Source: Candidatus Bipolaricaulota bacterium
Lineage (GTDB): Bacteria; Bipolaricaulota; Bipolaricaulia; UBA7950; UBA9294
Direction of reading: 5' to 3'
DNA: 64,000 nt
NCBI GenBank assembly: GCA_028277345.1
Contig: JANQGM010000035.1
Span: 1-64,000, forward strand
In this document: positions 34,745 to 43,238 of the stretch, piece by piece
How positions within the stretch are numbered: the stretch's first letter is position 1
How the letters are laid out: every line of letters starts with the position of its first letter
Translations under genes and position numbers: made by a program
Notes under the pieces: model-generated
What the model was told of the DNA's origin: nothing
The model's input: the letters and a program-made list of their open reading frames with translations, nothing else
The model's database searches: none

Positions 34745-37233
34745 TCCGTCTCGCCACGCCTCTCGTCACCCTTGCGCTTGTTCCGATCGTCCTCACATGC
34801 GCATGGCTGGTGCTCAGGAGAAGCCGCTATCCGATCCTGAGAACGATCGTCCTCGCCGTCGCCATCCTCGCGGCTGCTTCTCCGTTTTTCTCCCGGGAAA
34901 CGCTGAACCACAATGTTCTTTTTGTGGTAGACCGATCGGCGTCACTCACTCAAACAGCGTCCGACGACGCGGTAAGGGGACCGTTGCAGCAGATCATGGA
35001 ACGAACGGCCAACGCTAGGTTCGGGATGATCGAGTTTGCGAAAGCGCCGGTTGTCAGCGCGCCATTGGGCATGACAAGCCTGCCTCTCGGCATCTCCTCG
35101 ATCGAATCCACGGAGACAAATCTTGTCGCGGCGATCGAACTGGCGCTTTCGATCCTGCCGGACGGACACTCCAATCAGCTCGTGCTCGCGTCGGATGGGC
35201 AGTTCTCCGACAACGCACTGCAGGCCCTTTCGCTTGCCGAGCGAGCCGGACTCCCCATTTCCGTCGTTCCCGTCGGCACGGCGCTGCCGAATGATGTCTC
35301 TCTATCGTCCCTGTCCGCGCCGGATACGGTTCAGCTGAATCGCCCGTTCAGCCTCGAACTGGAAATCAACGCTCAGAGCCCGGCTCACGCACGCTTGGTC
35401 GTCTACCGAGACAACGACATTGTCGACCTGCGAGAGCTTCAGCTGGATGAGGGAACGACCAGACTCGCCATCCAGGATGAGCTCGACCAGCTCGGCGCAT
35501 TTGTCTACCAAGCCCTCATCAAGGCGGATGGCGACCCCGTTTCGCCTAATGACGACCTCTCCGTTCTCATTCGATCATCCGAACGGCCCGCCGTTCTCTT
35601 AGTCGACCGAAACGCTCGTTCCATGGTCGCCGATCTTCTCGATGCCCTGTCCATCTCCTACAACACGGCTCTCTCTGTCCCCGCGCTTGAGCTCCTGGCC
35701 GAGTATCGCCAGATCATCCTGACATCGGAAAACCTGGAGAATTACACGCTGGCGGATCTCGATACCCTCGATCATTTCGCGCGGCAACTTGGTGGCGGGA
35801 TCCTGTTCATCAACGGAGAGCACGAAGTCAGCGGCTTCAGCCAAGGCGGCGTGGAAGCCCTGCTTCCCATCACCTTCAATATCCCTGAAAAGACGGAGGA
35901 TGCCAGCTTAGCCATCGTCTATCTGCTCGATCGATCAGCGAGCATGAAATCTCGCGTCGACGGTGTTGAGAAAATCGACGTTCTCAAGGAAGCGACCGTT
36001 GCCAGCATCAACCTACTTGACCCAGAGGCCCTTATCGGCATTATCGCTTTTGATCGCGTTCACGAATGGGTTCTCCCGATTTCACCGATTGATTTCGATC
36101 GCTTGATTGAAGCGTTGGGGCCCATGGATGCCATCGGGGGAACCGACATCTATTTCCCGCTCGTTGACGCGCTCGATCGCCTCGAAATGGTCGAAGCACG
36201 GTCGAAGCACATTTTGCTCATCTCCGACGGCAAGGCCGGCGACGACGTTCGCGACTACCCTGGGTTGGTTCGTCGTCTGTCATCCATTTACGATACCACG
36301 CTTTCGGCTATTGCTGTCGGCAACTCGCCGAACACCACGCTCCTTGGTGCGCTGGTAAATGCGGGCGGCGGCACCCTCTACTTAGCCAACGACTTCTCAT
36401 CGCTTCCTCAGGTATCGATTCGAGCGACGCAACGGCTGAGCAGGGACCGTTTTGTGACCGCGGATACGGCTGTATCGGGTCGCTTGCTCGATGGATTGAA
36501 CATCACCGACGCACCTCCGGTTCAGGGGTATGTCGTTAGCTATCCAAAGGAAACGGCTGAGACCCTTCTCTGGGGAGGAGAGGACCCGCTCGTTTCGTCG
36601 TGGCGCGTTGGATTGGGCTCGATTACCGTCTTGAACACAGACCTTTCCGGCATTTGGTCGCGTGAGTGGGCGGAGTGGGAGGGCCTGTCTCAACTGTTCG
36701 ACGGCATTCTGGCGACCACCGAGTCCTCCCGTGCGAGTGCGCTCGGGCTGTCGGCCTCAGTTGAGGTTGATGGCGCAGAAACCGCGATACTCGTTGAAGC
36801 CACGGATGATGGCGGAGGCTATGCGAATTTCCTCGATATCGACGCAAACCTGCTCCCACTCGATCGTGCGCTTGAACTCTCCCAGGTCTCTCCGGGGCTG
36901 TACCATGCCGCGATTCCCACACCCGCAAAAGGCGGATATACGATCCAAGTGACCGATCACACGCGAGGTCGGTCGGTCTCCCTTCCCTTGACGATTCCCT
37001 ATTCTGAAGAATACGCGCGCATGGGCCAGAATCTGGACATCCTCTCGTGGATCGCCGAAGAATCCGGAGGACACCGGCTCGATCGGCAGCCCAATTTGCC
37101 GGATACCGTTGACCGTCGCACCCTCGAAATTCAGCCGCTCCATTGGGGATTCATCCTGGCGACATTGGTACTGTTCTTGTTGGAGCTTATCCTTCGCAAG
37201 TGGCCGGCCCGATCGCGGCGAAACCCGCGCTAG
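34741..37233 (+). CDS. Large membrane protein with two vWA domains
   Basis: An 830-residue envelope protein. Two N-terminal membrane segments (about 5-45) are followed by a first vWA domain (VLFVVDRSASLTQ, about 62-74), a middle amidotransferase-like region (about 275-395; GGGILFINGEHEVSGFSQGG), a second vWA domain with a full MIDAS (VYLLDRSASMKSR, then GGTDIYFPL and LLISDGKAGDD), beta domains and one C-terminal membrane anchor. It is the last gene of the operon, joined by ATGA. The operon probably builds a metal-dependent surface complex; no substrate is known. Confidence 0.85.
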   Translation: MIRLATPLVTLALVPIVLTCAWLVLRRSRYPILRTIVLAVAILAAASPFFSRETLNHNVLFVVDRSASLTQTASDDAVRGPLQQIMERTANARFGMIEFAKAPVVSAPLGMTSLPLGISSIESTETNLVAAIELALSILPDGHSNQLVLASDGQFSDNALQALSLAERAGLPISVVPVGTALPNDVSLSSLSAPDTVQLNRPFSLELEINAQSPAHARLVVYRDNDIVDLRELQLDEGTTRLAIQDELDQLGAFVYQALIKADGDPVSPNDDLSVLIRSSERPAVLLVDRNARSMVADLLDALSISYNTALSVPALELLAEYRQIILTSENLENYTLADLDTLDHFARQLGGGILFINGEHEVSGFSQGGVEALLPITFNIPEKTEDASLAIVYLLDRSASMKSRVDGVEKIDVLKEATVASINLLDPEALIGIIAFDRVHEWVLPISPIDFDRLIEALGPMDAIGGTDIYFPLVDALDRLEMVEARSKHILLISDGKAGDDVRDYPGLVRRLSSIYDTTLSAIAVGNSPNTTLLGALVNAGGGTLYLANDFSSLPQVSIRATQRLSRDRFVTADTAVSGRLLDGLNITDAPPVQGYVVSYPKETAETLLWGGEDPLVSSWRVGLGSITVLNTDLSGIWSREWAEWEGLSQLFDGILATTESSRASALGLSASVEVDGAETAILVEATDDGGGYANFLDIDANLLPLDRALELSQVSPGLYHAAIPTPAKGGYTIQVTDHTRGRSVSLPLTIPYSEEYARMGQNLDILSWIAEESGGHRLDRQPNLPDTVDRRTLEIQPLHWGFILATLVLFLLELILRKWPARSRRNPR

Positions 37234-37339
37234 ATGAAGGTCCAGACATGATGGAATGAAGGACCGATGACCCTCAATTGGCGGGAAGCATCAAAGGAAC
37301 ATTCAATTCATTGATCCCGTTCGCAATAGTCGCCTTTCC

Positions 37340-37730
37340 CACTCTGATAGCTTTCCAACCGGAGTCACGCTTCCAATCGGTGACTCCGAGCAACTCGACC
37401 ACCGGGAGAGTTGCCAGATACTCCACGATCAATCGTTGATGGAGCAGGTGCGTGACATTCGAACCATTCGAGTCACGCAGCTATTCCTCGATCCAATTGT
37501 CGAAGGAACAGAGAGGGCATATTCGATGAAATCCTGTGCCCGAGCTATTCCTCGGACTCATCGTCAAGGGAACAACGGAGACTGATCATTCGTGAGGGTA
37601 CTTGAACGAGATACTCCACGATCAATCGTTGATGGAGCAACGAGGGCACATTCGATGAAATCCTGTGCCCGAGCTATTCCTCGGACTCATCGTCAAGGGG
37701 ACAACGGAGACTGATCATTCGTAAGGATGA
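37340..37730 (+). repeat. Array of hairpins in diverged repeat units upstream of tRNA-Pro
   Basis: The 526-base gap after the vWA operon holds no gene but is full of inverted repeats. CGGAGTCAC/GTGACTCCG (37360-37388) and GCAACTC/GAGTTGC (37390-37414) come first. A 31-base sequence (37416-37446) recurs exactly at 37609-37639. An 81-base sequence (37513-37593) recurs at 37642-37722 with two mismatches and contains GGGCACA...TGTGCCC. At the equivalent place of the first unit the stem is TGCGTGAC/GTCACGCA (37449-37479), a different sequence with preserved pairing. GCTATTCCTCG follows each of these three stems. Conserved structure with changed stem sequence suggests selection on folding. Confidence 0.8.
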
Positions 37731-37759
37731 TCAGGCGGAGATATACTTGACCTACACTC

Positions 37760-37836
37760 CGGGGAGTGGCGCAGCCTGGTAGCGCGCCTGCTTTGGGAGC
37801 AGGAAGTCGCTGGTTCAAATCCAGTCTCCCCGACCA
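37760..37836 (+). tRNA. tRNA-Pro (anticodon TGG), CCA encoded
   Basis: A 77-base cloverleaf. The acceptor arms CGGGGAG and CTCCCCG pair, the anticodon stem is CCTGC/GCAGG with loop TTTGGGA, the T arm holds GGTTCAAATCC, and CCA is encoded at 37834-37836. It ends 13 bases before the dnaX start, so the two are probably co-transcribed. Confidence 0.97.
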
Positions 37837-37849
37837 AGAAAGGAACCCT

Positions 37850-39421
37850 GTGACGGATCAAACAGCGCAACTCTCCCTTTACCGGCAATGGCGGCCTCAG
37901 GCCTTCTCTGACATGGTGGGGCAAGAAGCCATCGTTCAAACGCTGCGCAACGCGGTCCTCGCCGGCAGTGTCGCTCATGCGTACCTTTTTTCGGGAGAAC
38001 GGGGAATCGGAAAGACGTCGGCTGCTCGAATTCTGTCTCGAGCGGTGAATTGCACGAATCCCGTTGATGGCGAGCCCTGCAACCGGTGCTCAAATTGCGA
38101 AGCCATTCTCGCCAATCGATCGCTCGATATCGTCGAGATCGACGGCGCCTCCAATCGCGGTATCGACCACATTCGGCAGCTTCGCGAGGAAGTCAACTTC
38201 GCCCCCACCGATCTGAAACGCAAGGTCTACATCATCGACGAAGTTCATATGCTGACCAATGAAGCGTTCAACGCCCTATTGAAGACGCTTGAAGAGCCCC
38301 CGAGCCATGCCATGTTCATCTTCGCCACGACCGAGCCTCACAAGGTTCCCCGAACCATCATTTCACGTTGTCAAGCCTTTGATTTTCGAAGGATCTCTCC
38401 CGAGCCCATCGCCGCGCACCTGTCGCACATCGCCGCCGCCCTTCAGGTGGAGATTTCTCCGGAAGCCGTCGCCCTCATTGCCCATCGGGCCAACGGAGGA
38501 ATGCGCGATGCGCTGGTAATGCTTGAGCAGGTCACCAGCTACGGAGGCGCTTCGATCGCCGAGGAAGACGTTCTCGATATGCTTGGGCTGGCGGATCGAA
38601 CGGCACACGACGCCTTTCTTCATGCCGTTGAAACTGGCGATCAGAACACCGTGATGGAACTCATCGATCAGCTCATTGAGCGCGGCAAAGACCTGGAGAT
38701 CTTTCTCTCGGATGTCATCACAGTGCTAAGGGAGAGGCTTCGAAATCCATCCGGGCACCTGGGAAAGACGATCCGGACGGCACAGGGGCTGTTGGCTATC
38801 AAGGCGGACCTTTTCCGATCCTTGGATCGCAGAATACGCATGGAGATCGGCGTGCTTTCGCTGATGGGCGATGCTGTTCATCAATCACCCGCTCAGCCGA
38901 CGTCTGCGCCACCTGAGCCGGCAGTTCAAGAAGCTCCTGCAACGCCACCCCGCCCGGCGGCTCATGTCCCTGAACCGGAAACTCCCGCTCCGACTCCCGT
39001 CAGCGTCCCTGCGGCCTCCGCGCAGCCCGCACCTCCCCCGCCTGCCGACATCCCCTCCTCGGATCTCCAAGGCTTGGATGATGCCTACAAGAAGCCGTGG
39101 GATGACATGCTGGCGGAGATCCAGCAAGATCGAATCGCCATTGCCGCTTTTCTCATCGAAGGGGCGCCCGATGTGCGAGACGACACGTTGCTAATCTCGT
39201 TTCACCCCGAACATTCGTTCCACAAAGCCAGCCTGGAAATGCGCGACAATCTGACCTATCTGGCCGGCGCGGTGCGAAGGCATTTCGGCGATGCCATTCA
39301 CGTTGAGATTACGACGGACGAGTCCGTGGCGCGAAAACCGCTCCCTCATGAATTGCTCATGGAGAAGGCCCAGCTCGTCTGCAAAGCCGTCGATGGAAAG
39401 ATCGTAAAGGAGGATTGGTGA
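37850..39421 (+). CDS. dnaX: DNA polymerase III subunit gamma/tau
   Basis: A 523-residue clamp-loader ATPase. Typical start YRQWRPQAFSDMVGQEAIVQ; Walker A GERGIGKTSAARIL (about 47-60); zinc-binding Cys residues NCTNPVDGEPCNRCSNCEAI (about 65-84); Walker B VYIIDEVHML; SRC motif in IISRCQAFDFR. Residues about 355-410 form a Pro/Ala-rich linker before a small C-terminal tau-like domain. The GTG at 37850, with AAAGGAA upstream, is the best start because the next gene upstream is tRNA-Pro. It is followed by ybaB with a GTGA overlap, a common dnaX-ybaB pairing. Confidence 0.95.
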   Translation: MTDQTAQLSLYRQWRPQAFSDMVGQEAIVQTLRNAVLAGSVAHAYLFSGERGIGKTSAARILSRAVNCTNPVDGEPCNRCSNCEAILANRSLDIVEIDGASNRGIDHIRQLREEVNFAPTDLKRKVYIIDEVHMLTNEAFNALLKTLEEPPSHAMFIFATTEPHKVPRTIISRCQAFDFRRISPEPIAAHLSHIAAALQVEISPEAVALIAHRANGGMRDALVMLEQVTSYGGASIAEEDVLDMLGLADRTAHDAFLHAVETGDQNTVMELIDQLIERGKDLEIFLSDVITVLRERLRNPSGHLGKTIRTAQGLLAIKADLFRSLDRRIRMEIGVLSLMGDAVHQSPAQPTSAPPEPAVQEAPATPPRPAAHVPEPETPAPTPVSVPAASAQPAPPPPADIPSSDLQGLDDAYKKPWDDMLAEIQQDRIAIAAFLIEGAPDVRDDTLLISFHPEHSFHKASLEMRDNLTYLAGAVRRHFGDAIHVEITTDESVARKPLPHELLMEKAQLVCKAVDGKIVKEDW

Positions 39422-39738
39422 AAAACTTAGGCGGTATGGGCAACATCATGAAGCAAGCCCGCAAACTGCAAGAGGAGTTGGAGAAAGCACAAGCTGAGAT
39501 CGCGGCCATGAAGGTCGACGCCTCCGCTGGAGGCGGTATGGTCACAGCAACGGTGACTGGACAGGGCCAGCTTGTCGGGCTGGCGCTTGAGAAGGAAGTC
39601 GTCGATCCCGAAGACATCGATATGCTGACCGATCTTGTGATCGCCGCTGTCCAGGAAGCTCAGAACAAGGCACAGGCCCTCTCGCAAGAACGGCTTGGGC
39701 CGCTTGCTCAAGGCATGGGGTTGCCAGGCATGGGCTAG
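39418..39738 (+). CDS. ybaB: YbaB/EbfC nucleoid-associated protein
   Basis: A 106-residue DNA-binding protein. MGNIMKQARKLQEELEKAQAEI at the start, GGGMVTATVTGQGQLVGLAL in the middle and the conserved C-terminal helix are the YbaB signature. The GTG at 39418 overlaps the dnaX stop and has GGAGG upstream; TTG 39415 is the less likely alternative. Confidence 0.93.
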   Translation: MKNLGGMGNIMKQARKLQEELEKAQAEIAAMKVDASAGGGMVTATVTGQGQLVGLALEKEVVDPEDIDMLTDLVIAAVQEAQNKAQALSQERLGPLAQGMGLPGMG

Positions 39739-39756
39739 TAAAGCCGATCCGGCTTC

Positions 39757-39785
39757 TTGATCGACAGAAACCCGAACCGTATAGT
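39757..39785 (+). promoter_or_regulatory. Promoter of the zinc-ribbon coiled-coil gene
   Basis: TTGATC (39757-39762), 17 bases, then TATAGT (39780-39785), ahead of the GTG start at 39814. AAGCCG/CGGCTT around 39741-39755 may be a weak ybaB terminator. Confidence 0.6.
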
Positions 39786-39813
39786 CAGGTAAACGTGCAC
39801 GCGAAAGGGCGCT

Positions 39814-40515
39814 GTGGCCAACGAGATTTCTCAGCTGCTTGAGCTTCAATCCATCGATCAATGTCTCACTGAGTCGAGTGAGCACATGAAGCGGCTCCAG
39901 AGGGAGCGGGAGCGATTCGAAGCGAAAATCGTTGAAGTCAATCGTGCGTTCGTCGAACAAAAGGACGCCCAGCGCAAGCTTGAGCATGACAGCCTCATGA
40001 AAAATCTTGAGGTCGACGAGATGGATGCCAACATTCGCGAGTATCAGCACCGCCTCGATACCGGCATCATCAGCTTCAAAGAAATGGAAGACTTGCGCGC
40101 AAAAATCATCTCCGAGAAGAAGCGCATCAACCAGCTGGAAGACGAAGCGCTCCAGACGATGGATGCCGTGACGGCAGGCAAGGAGGCGCTCGTCTCAGCA
40201 GAAGAGACACTCCAGGCCCGGTTGGCTGAGATCAATGAAACGATCGCCGATATTGATGGGCAGTTGGCGTCCGAGCGGGATGCCACGGCTCAGTATGAAG
40301 CCAACCGCCGTGATGTGATTGGTGGCATGTCGGACTTCCTAAGCAATCAATATGAGATGCTGCACCGGAAATTCGCCGATCCCATTGTCCCGGTAAGTCA
40401 TACCACCTGCGCGGGGTGCAAACTCAAACTCTCAGGGAGCACCATCGAGCGCGCGCGCGGCAGCATCGGCATTGTGAATTGCGAGCATTGCTCACGCATC
40501 CTGTATATCGATTGA
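39814..40515 (+). CDS. C4-type zinc-ribbon protein with long coiled coil
   Basis: A 233-residue protein. Residues 1-170 form an antiparallel coiled coil. The C-terminal domain has CAGCKLKLSG and CEHCSRILYID, a four-Cys zinc ribbon near residues 200-233. This is the CT398/Rv2229c-like family, linked in some bacteria to transcription or secretion, but without a settled role. The GTG at 39814 follows GAAAGGGCGCT. Confidence 0.85.
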   Translation: MANEISQLLELQSIDQCLTESSEHMKRLQRERERFEAKIVEVNRAFVEQKDAQRKLEHDSLMKNLEVDEMDANIREYQHRLDTGIISFKEMEDLRAKIISEKKRINQLEDEALQTMDAVTAGKEALVSAEETLQARLAEINETIADIDGQLASERDATAQYEANRRDVIGGMSDFLSNQYEMLHRKFADPIVPVSHTTCAGCKLKLSGSTIERARGSIGIVNCEHCSRILYID

Positions 40516-40567
40516 TCGTTTCCGCACGCTGGACAGATCCTCGCGGCTGAACCGGATAGAATACGGA

Positions 40568-40901
40568 CGAGAGAGCCAGGGGAACGCTGGCAACATCGTT
40601 GCTGGAGGAAAGTCCGGACTCCATCGAGCAGGCTACTGGGGAAATCCCAGCGGGGGCGACCTCGGGAAAGTGCAACAGAGAGCAGACCGCCGATGGCGTA
40701 CTCTCCGGAGTACGTACAGGTGAGGGTGAAACGGTGGTGTAAGAGACCACCAGCGCTTCAGGTGACTGGAGCGGCTCGGTAAACCCTAGCCGGAGCAAGG
40801 CCAAATAGGAAGACGCATGAGGGCTGCTCGTCCGATGTCTTCGGGTAGGCCGCATAGATAGATGTTCCCTCATGACAGAATCCGGCTTACCGGCTCTCTC
40901 G
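40568..40901 (+). ncRNA. rnpB: RNase P RNA, class A
   Basis: Catalytic RNA for 5' maturation of tRNAs. Helix P1 is CGAGAGAGCC (40568-40577) with GGCTCTCTCG (40892-40901). Conserved core pieces appear in order: GGAGGAAAGTCCGGACTCC, ACAGAGAGCAGACCGCC, AGGGTGAAACGGTGGTGTAA, GGTAAACCC, AGGCCAAATAGG, and the 3' AGATAGATG with ACAGAATCCGGCTTAC. A -10-like TAGAAT at 40557-40562 fits this 5' end. The next gene starts nine bases after P1. Confidence 0.97.
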
Positions 40902-40910
40902 GCAGAACCC

Positions 40911-41282
40911 ATGAAACAACGACTCTGGATGGCCGCCCTTATCGTCTACGCTGGCGCCATCTTTCTGCTGTCTCATCGCCCGCTCGCCGTGGGAACCCTT
41001 CCCTTCCCCCATTTCGACCTTCTCTTTCATGCCGGCGAGTTCGCGCTCTTTTTCCTCATCGCCTGGAAGGCAACGGGCAGACGGCTTAGCGTCACATGGC
41101 TCATCACCCTGCTCTACGCCGCCTCCGATGAGGTGCACCAAGCATTTGTGGCGACCCGATCCGCCAGCATCATCGATTTCGCCGCCGACGCGGTCGGAGC
41201 CGGATTGGCCGCCCTGTGGCTCAGGATCCATCCTGCATTGTGGCGGTTTTTCCGGACACGTATACTTGACCGACAATCGTAG
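40911..41282 (+). CDS. VanZ-like membrane protein
   Basis: A 123-residue protein with four membrane segments. SHRPLAVGTLPFPHFDLLFHAGEFALFFL and the conserved DEVHQAFVATRSASIIDFAADAVG pieces (His, Asp-Glu-xHQ, D-F-x-D) are VanZ/YfiM-like signatures. Function is unknown outside glycopeptide resistance. ATG 40911 is used, since any earlier start would lie in rnpB. No ribosome binding site and no promoter of its own are visible. Confidence 0.85.
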   Translation: MKQRLWMAALIVYAGAIFLLSHRPLAVGTLPFPHFDLLFHAGEFALFFLIAWKATGRRLSVTWLITLLYAASDEVHQAFVATRSASIIDFAADAVGAGLAALWLRIHPALWRFFRTRILDRQS

Positions 41283-41300
41283 GAAAGGAGAGTTGCTATC

Positions 41301-41984
41301 ATGGGATTTATGCCCTTTATCTTCGGTCCCAGTTTCCTCATTCTTGTTCCCGCCATCATTCTGGCCGCCTATGCCCAATGGAAAGTCCGCTCCACCTACG
41401 CCCGCTATGCTCAAGTCAATGTAGAAAGCCGTGTGTCGGCGCGTGCGATCGCTGAACGCATCCTGTCGGGCGCCATGATCTCGGATGTTCAGATCGAGCC
41501 CAGCCAACGGCAACTCTCGGATCACTACGATCCAAGGAAGAAAGTGCTCCGCCTGTCGGCGCCCGATTCAACCTCCATCGCTGCCATTGGCGTCGCTGCC
41601 CATGAAGCGGGACATGCCATCCAGCATGCTCAAGGCTACGGACCTCTGACACTTCGAACGGCAGTCGTTCCCGTCGCCAATTTCGGCTCTAGCTTGGCAT
41701 TTCCGCTGTTCTTCATCGGACTCTTCGCTCAGATGCCGGCGCTTGTCACCGCGGGCATCATCGCGTTCTCGGCCGCCGTCTTCTTTACCCTCGTGACACT
41801 GCCCGTCGAGTTCGATGCCAGCCGCCGAGCCATCGCCGCATTGCGAGACTCAACGTTGGTGACCGAGAGCGAATTGGGAAACGTCAAGCAAGTGTTGTTT
41901 GCCGCGGCATTGACCTATGTTGCCGCCGCCGCGATGGCCGCCCTGCAGCTTCTGATGCTGTTGTCCGTGAGTCGCCGCCGATGA
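41301..41984 (+). CDS. YugP-type zinc metallopeptidase
   Basis: A 227-residue membrane protease with the zinc motif HEAGH (AAHEAGHAIQHAQGYGP, about 94-110), a membrane segment before it (residues 6-25) and two or three after it. EFDASRRA near residue 170 supplies the conserved third-ligand region of the family. The ATG has GGAAAGGAG upstream and its TGA overlaps the rpe start (ATGA). Confidence 0.92.
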   Translation: MGFMPFIFGPSFLILVPAIILAAYAQWKVRSTYARYAQVNVESRVSARAIAERILSGAMISDVQIEPSQRQLSDHYDPRKKVLRLSAPDSTSIAAIGVAAHEAGHAIQHAQGYGPLTLRTAVVPVANFGSSLAFPLFFIGLFAQMPALVTAGIIAFSAAVFFTLVTLPVEFDASRRAIAALRDSTLVTESELGNVKQVLFAAALTYVAAAAMAALQLLMLLSVSRRR

Positions 41985-42622
41985 AGCTCTCACCGTCTTT
42001 GTTGTCCGCCGACTTTAGCCGCCTCCTTGACGAGGCGAAGTCTGTGGAGCCGCACGTCGAGCGATTCCACTGGGATGTGATGGACGGACACTTCGTTCCC
42101 AATCTCACCTTCGGCCCCCCCGTCGTCAATGCTTTGCGGAGCAAGCTTGATCTCCCGTTCGACATTCATTTGATGATCGATCATCCCGACCGGTATGCCG
42201 ATCGATTCGACATCCATCCGGATGACGTCATCATCTTCCACATCGAATCCGAGGGAGATCCCGGCGCGATGATCGACCTCATCCGTCAGCGAGGCGCCCG
42301 GTGCGGGATCACGCTTCGCCCTGGCACGGGACTCGATGCCATCGCTCCCTGGCTCGATCACGTCACATATGTTCTTGTGATGAGCGTTGAACCCGGCTTC
42401 GGCGGGCAAACGTTTATTCCGGAATCGCTTGATCGTATTCGTGAGCTGCGCCGTCTTATCGACACCCGCGATATCGATATCGCGGTTGACGGAGGCATTA
42501 ACGTCAACACCATCGGCCCGGCCGTTGCGGCAGGCGCTGATATCCTGGTCGCGGGATCCGCCGTTTTCGGGGCCAGCGACCGGCTTTCCGCGATCCGCAC
42601 GCTTCGCGCCGCGTGTGCATAG
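41981..42622 (+). CDS. rpe: Ribulose-phosphate 3-epimerase
   Basis: A 213-residue TIM-barrel enzyme interconverting ribulose 5-phosphate and xylulose 5-phosphate in the pentose phosphate pathway. LSPSLLSADFSRL at the start, HWDVMDGHFVPNLTFGP (catalytic Asp, metal His), VMSVEPGFGGQTF and AVDGGINVNTI (second catalytic Asp) are all present. It overlaps the peptidase gene by four bases. Confidence 0.96.
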   Translation: MKLSPSLLSADFSRLLDEAKSVEPHVERFHWDVMDGHFVPNLTFGPPVVNALRSKLDLPFDIHLMIDHPDRYADRFDIHPDDVIIFHIESEGDPGAMIDLIRQRGARCGITLRPGTGLDAIAPWLDHVTYVLVMSVEPGFGGQTFIPESLDRIRELRRLIDTRDIDIAVDGGINVNTIGPAVAAGADILVAGSAVFGASDRLSAIRTLRAACA

Positions 42623-42689
42623 CCGCGCGGACCGCTCGACCCATCGATGGTTTTTTGAGCCATCAACTGGCATCTGTGGTCCGCATGTC

Positions 42690-42718
42690 TTGACACCAAG
42701 CGAGAGGCCCGGTAGTAT
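42690..42718 (+). promoter_or_regulatory. Strong promoter upstream of the CoA transferase operon
   Basis: A consensus TTGACA (42690-42695) and TAGTAT (42713-42718) with a 17-base spacer. It lies before the transporter remnant and probably drove that gene originally; it may now serve the CoA transferase operon, giving a leader of about 510 bases. Confidence 0.7.
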
Positions 42719-42833
42719 CCGCGATCACCAACCAACAAGGAGCGGGCGATCGGACGTTCTCCGGGGATTGGTTGTGCAACTGCAGAAGCAAGGGAGCACT
42801 CTTGGGTGGAGATGGATTCTCTTCGGAAGATAG

Positions 42834-43061
42834 CGGCTGCGTGAACAGGGGAACAAACGGATTCTCCGCAAGGCCGTCTTCCGTCCGCAGATGTGCGGGC
42901 TTGTCCTCGCAATTTTCCTATCCATGCGGTTTTCCAACACGGCTACAACGGCGATCATCATCGTCGCCATTCTCTCCATCACATCCCAATTCACTCAGGA
43001 AGCGCGTTTGGGCAAGATACGCACACTGGCGGTTCCATTCGCAGCCACGATCGGCGGCAAT
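42834..43061 (+). pseudogene. Remnant of a DASS/SLC13-type sodium:carboxylate symporter
   Basis: An open frame without its ends reads LAIFLSMRFSNTATTAIIIV and then TLAVPFAATIGGN. The SNTATTA segment and the following GGN stretch are hallmarks of the DASS (CitT/INDY) family, where the second is normally followed by a PP-N motif. Here the frame loses similarity after GGN and no N-terminal half exists. The remaining bases to 43238 encode nothing I recognise. Confidence 0.65.
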
Positions 43062-43238
43062 GAGGCGTTGCATGAACACACCCTCGAATACGTCCGTCTC
43101 CGCCAGCGGCAGAATACGGATCGAAGCTGTGCTGTTGGCGGAAGAAAAGATCTCGCCGTTGAGCACTACAGTTGCTGCCGTGCCGACCGGCTCCGGTTGG
43201 GATTTCTTGGGGATTAGCCACGGCATGAGGGGTGGAGC

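Noticed and set aside
37416-37722. A CRISPR array upstream of tRNA-Pro
   Set aside because: The repeats are long, only two to three in number, unevenly spaced and largely contiguous; there are no regular spacers and no cas genes.
43072-43238. Frames on both strands between the transporter remnant and the CoA transferase
   Set aside because: Both strands are open over this short stretch, with no recognisable domain and no clear start site.
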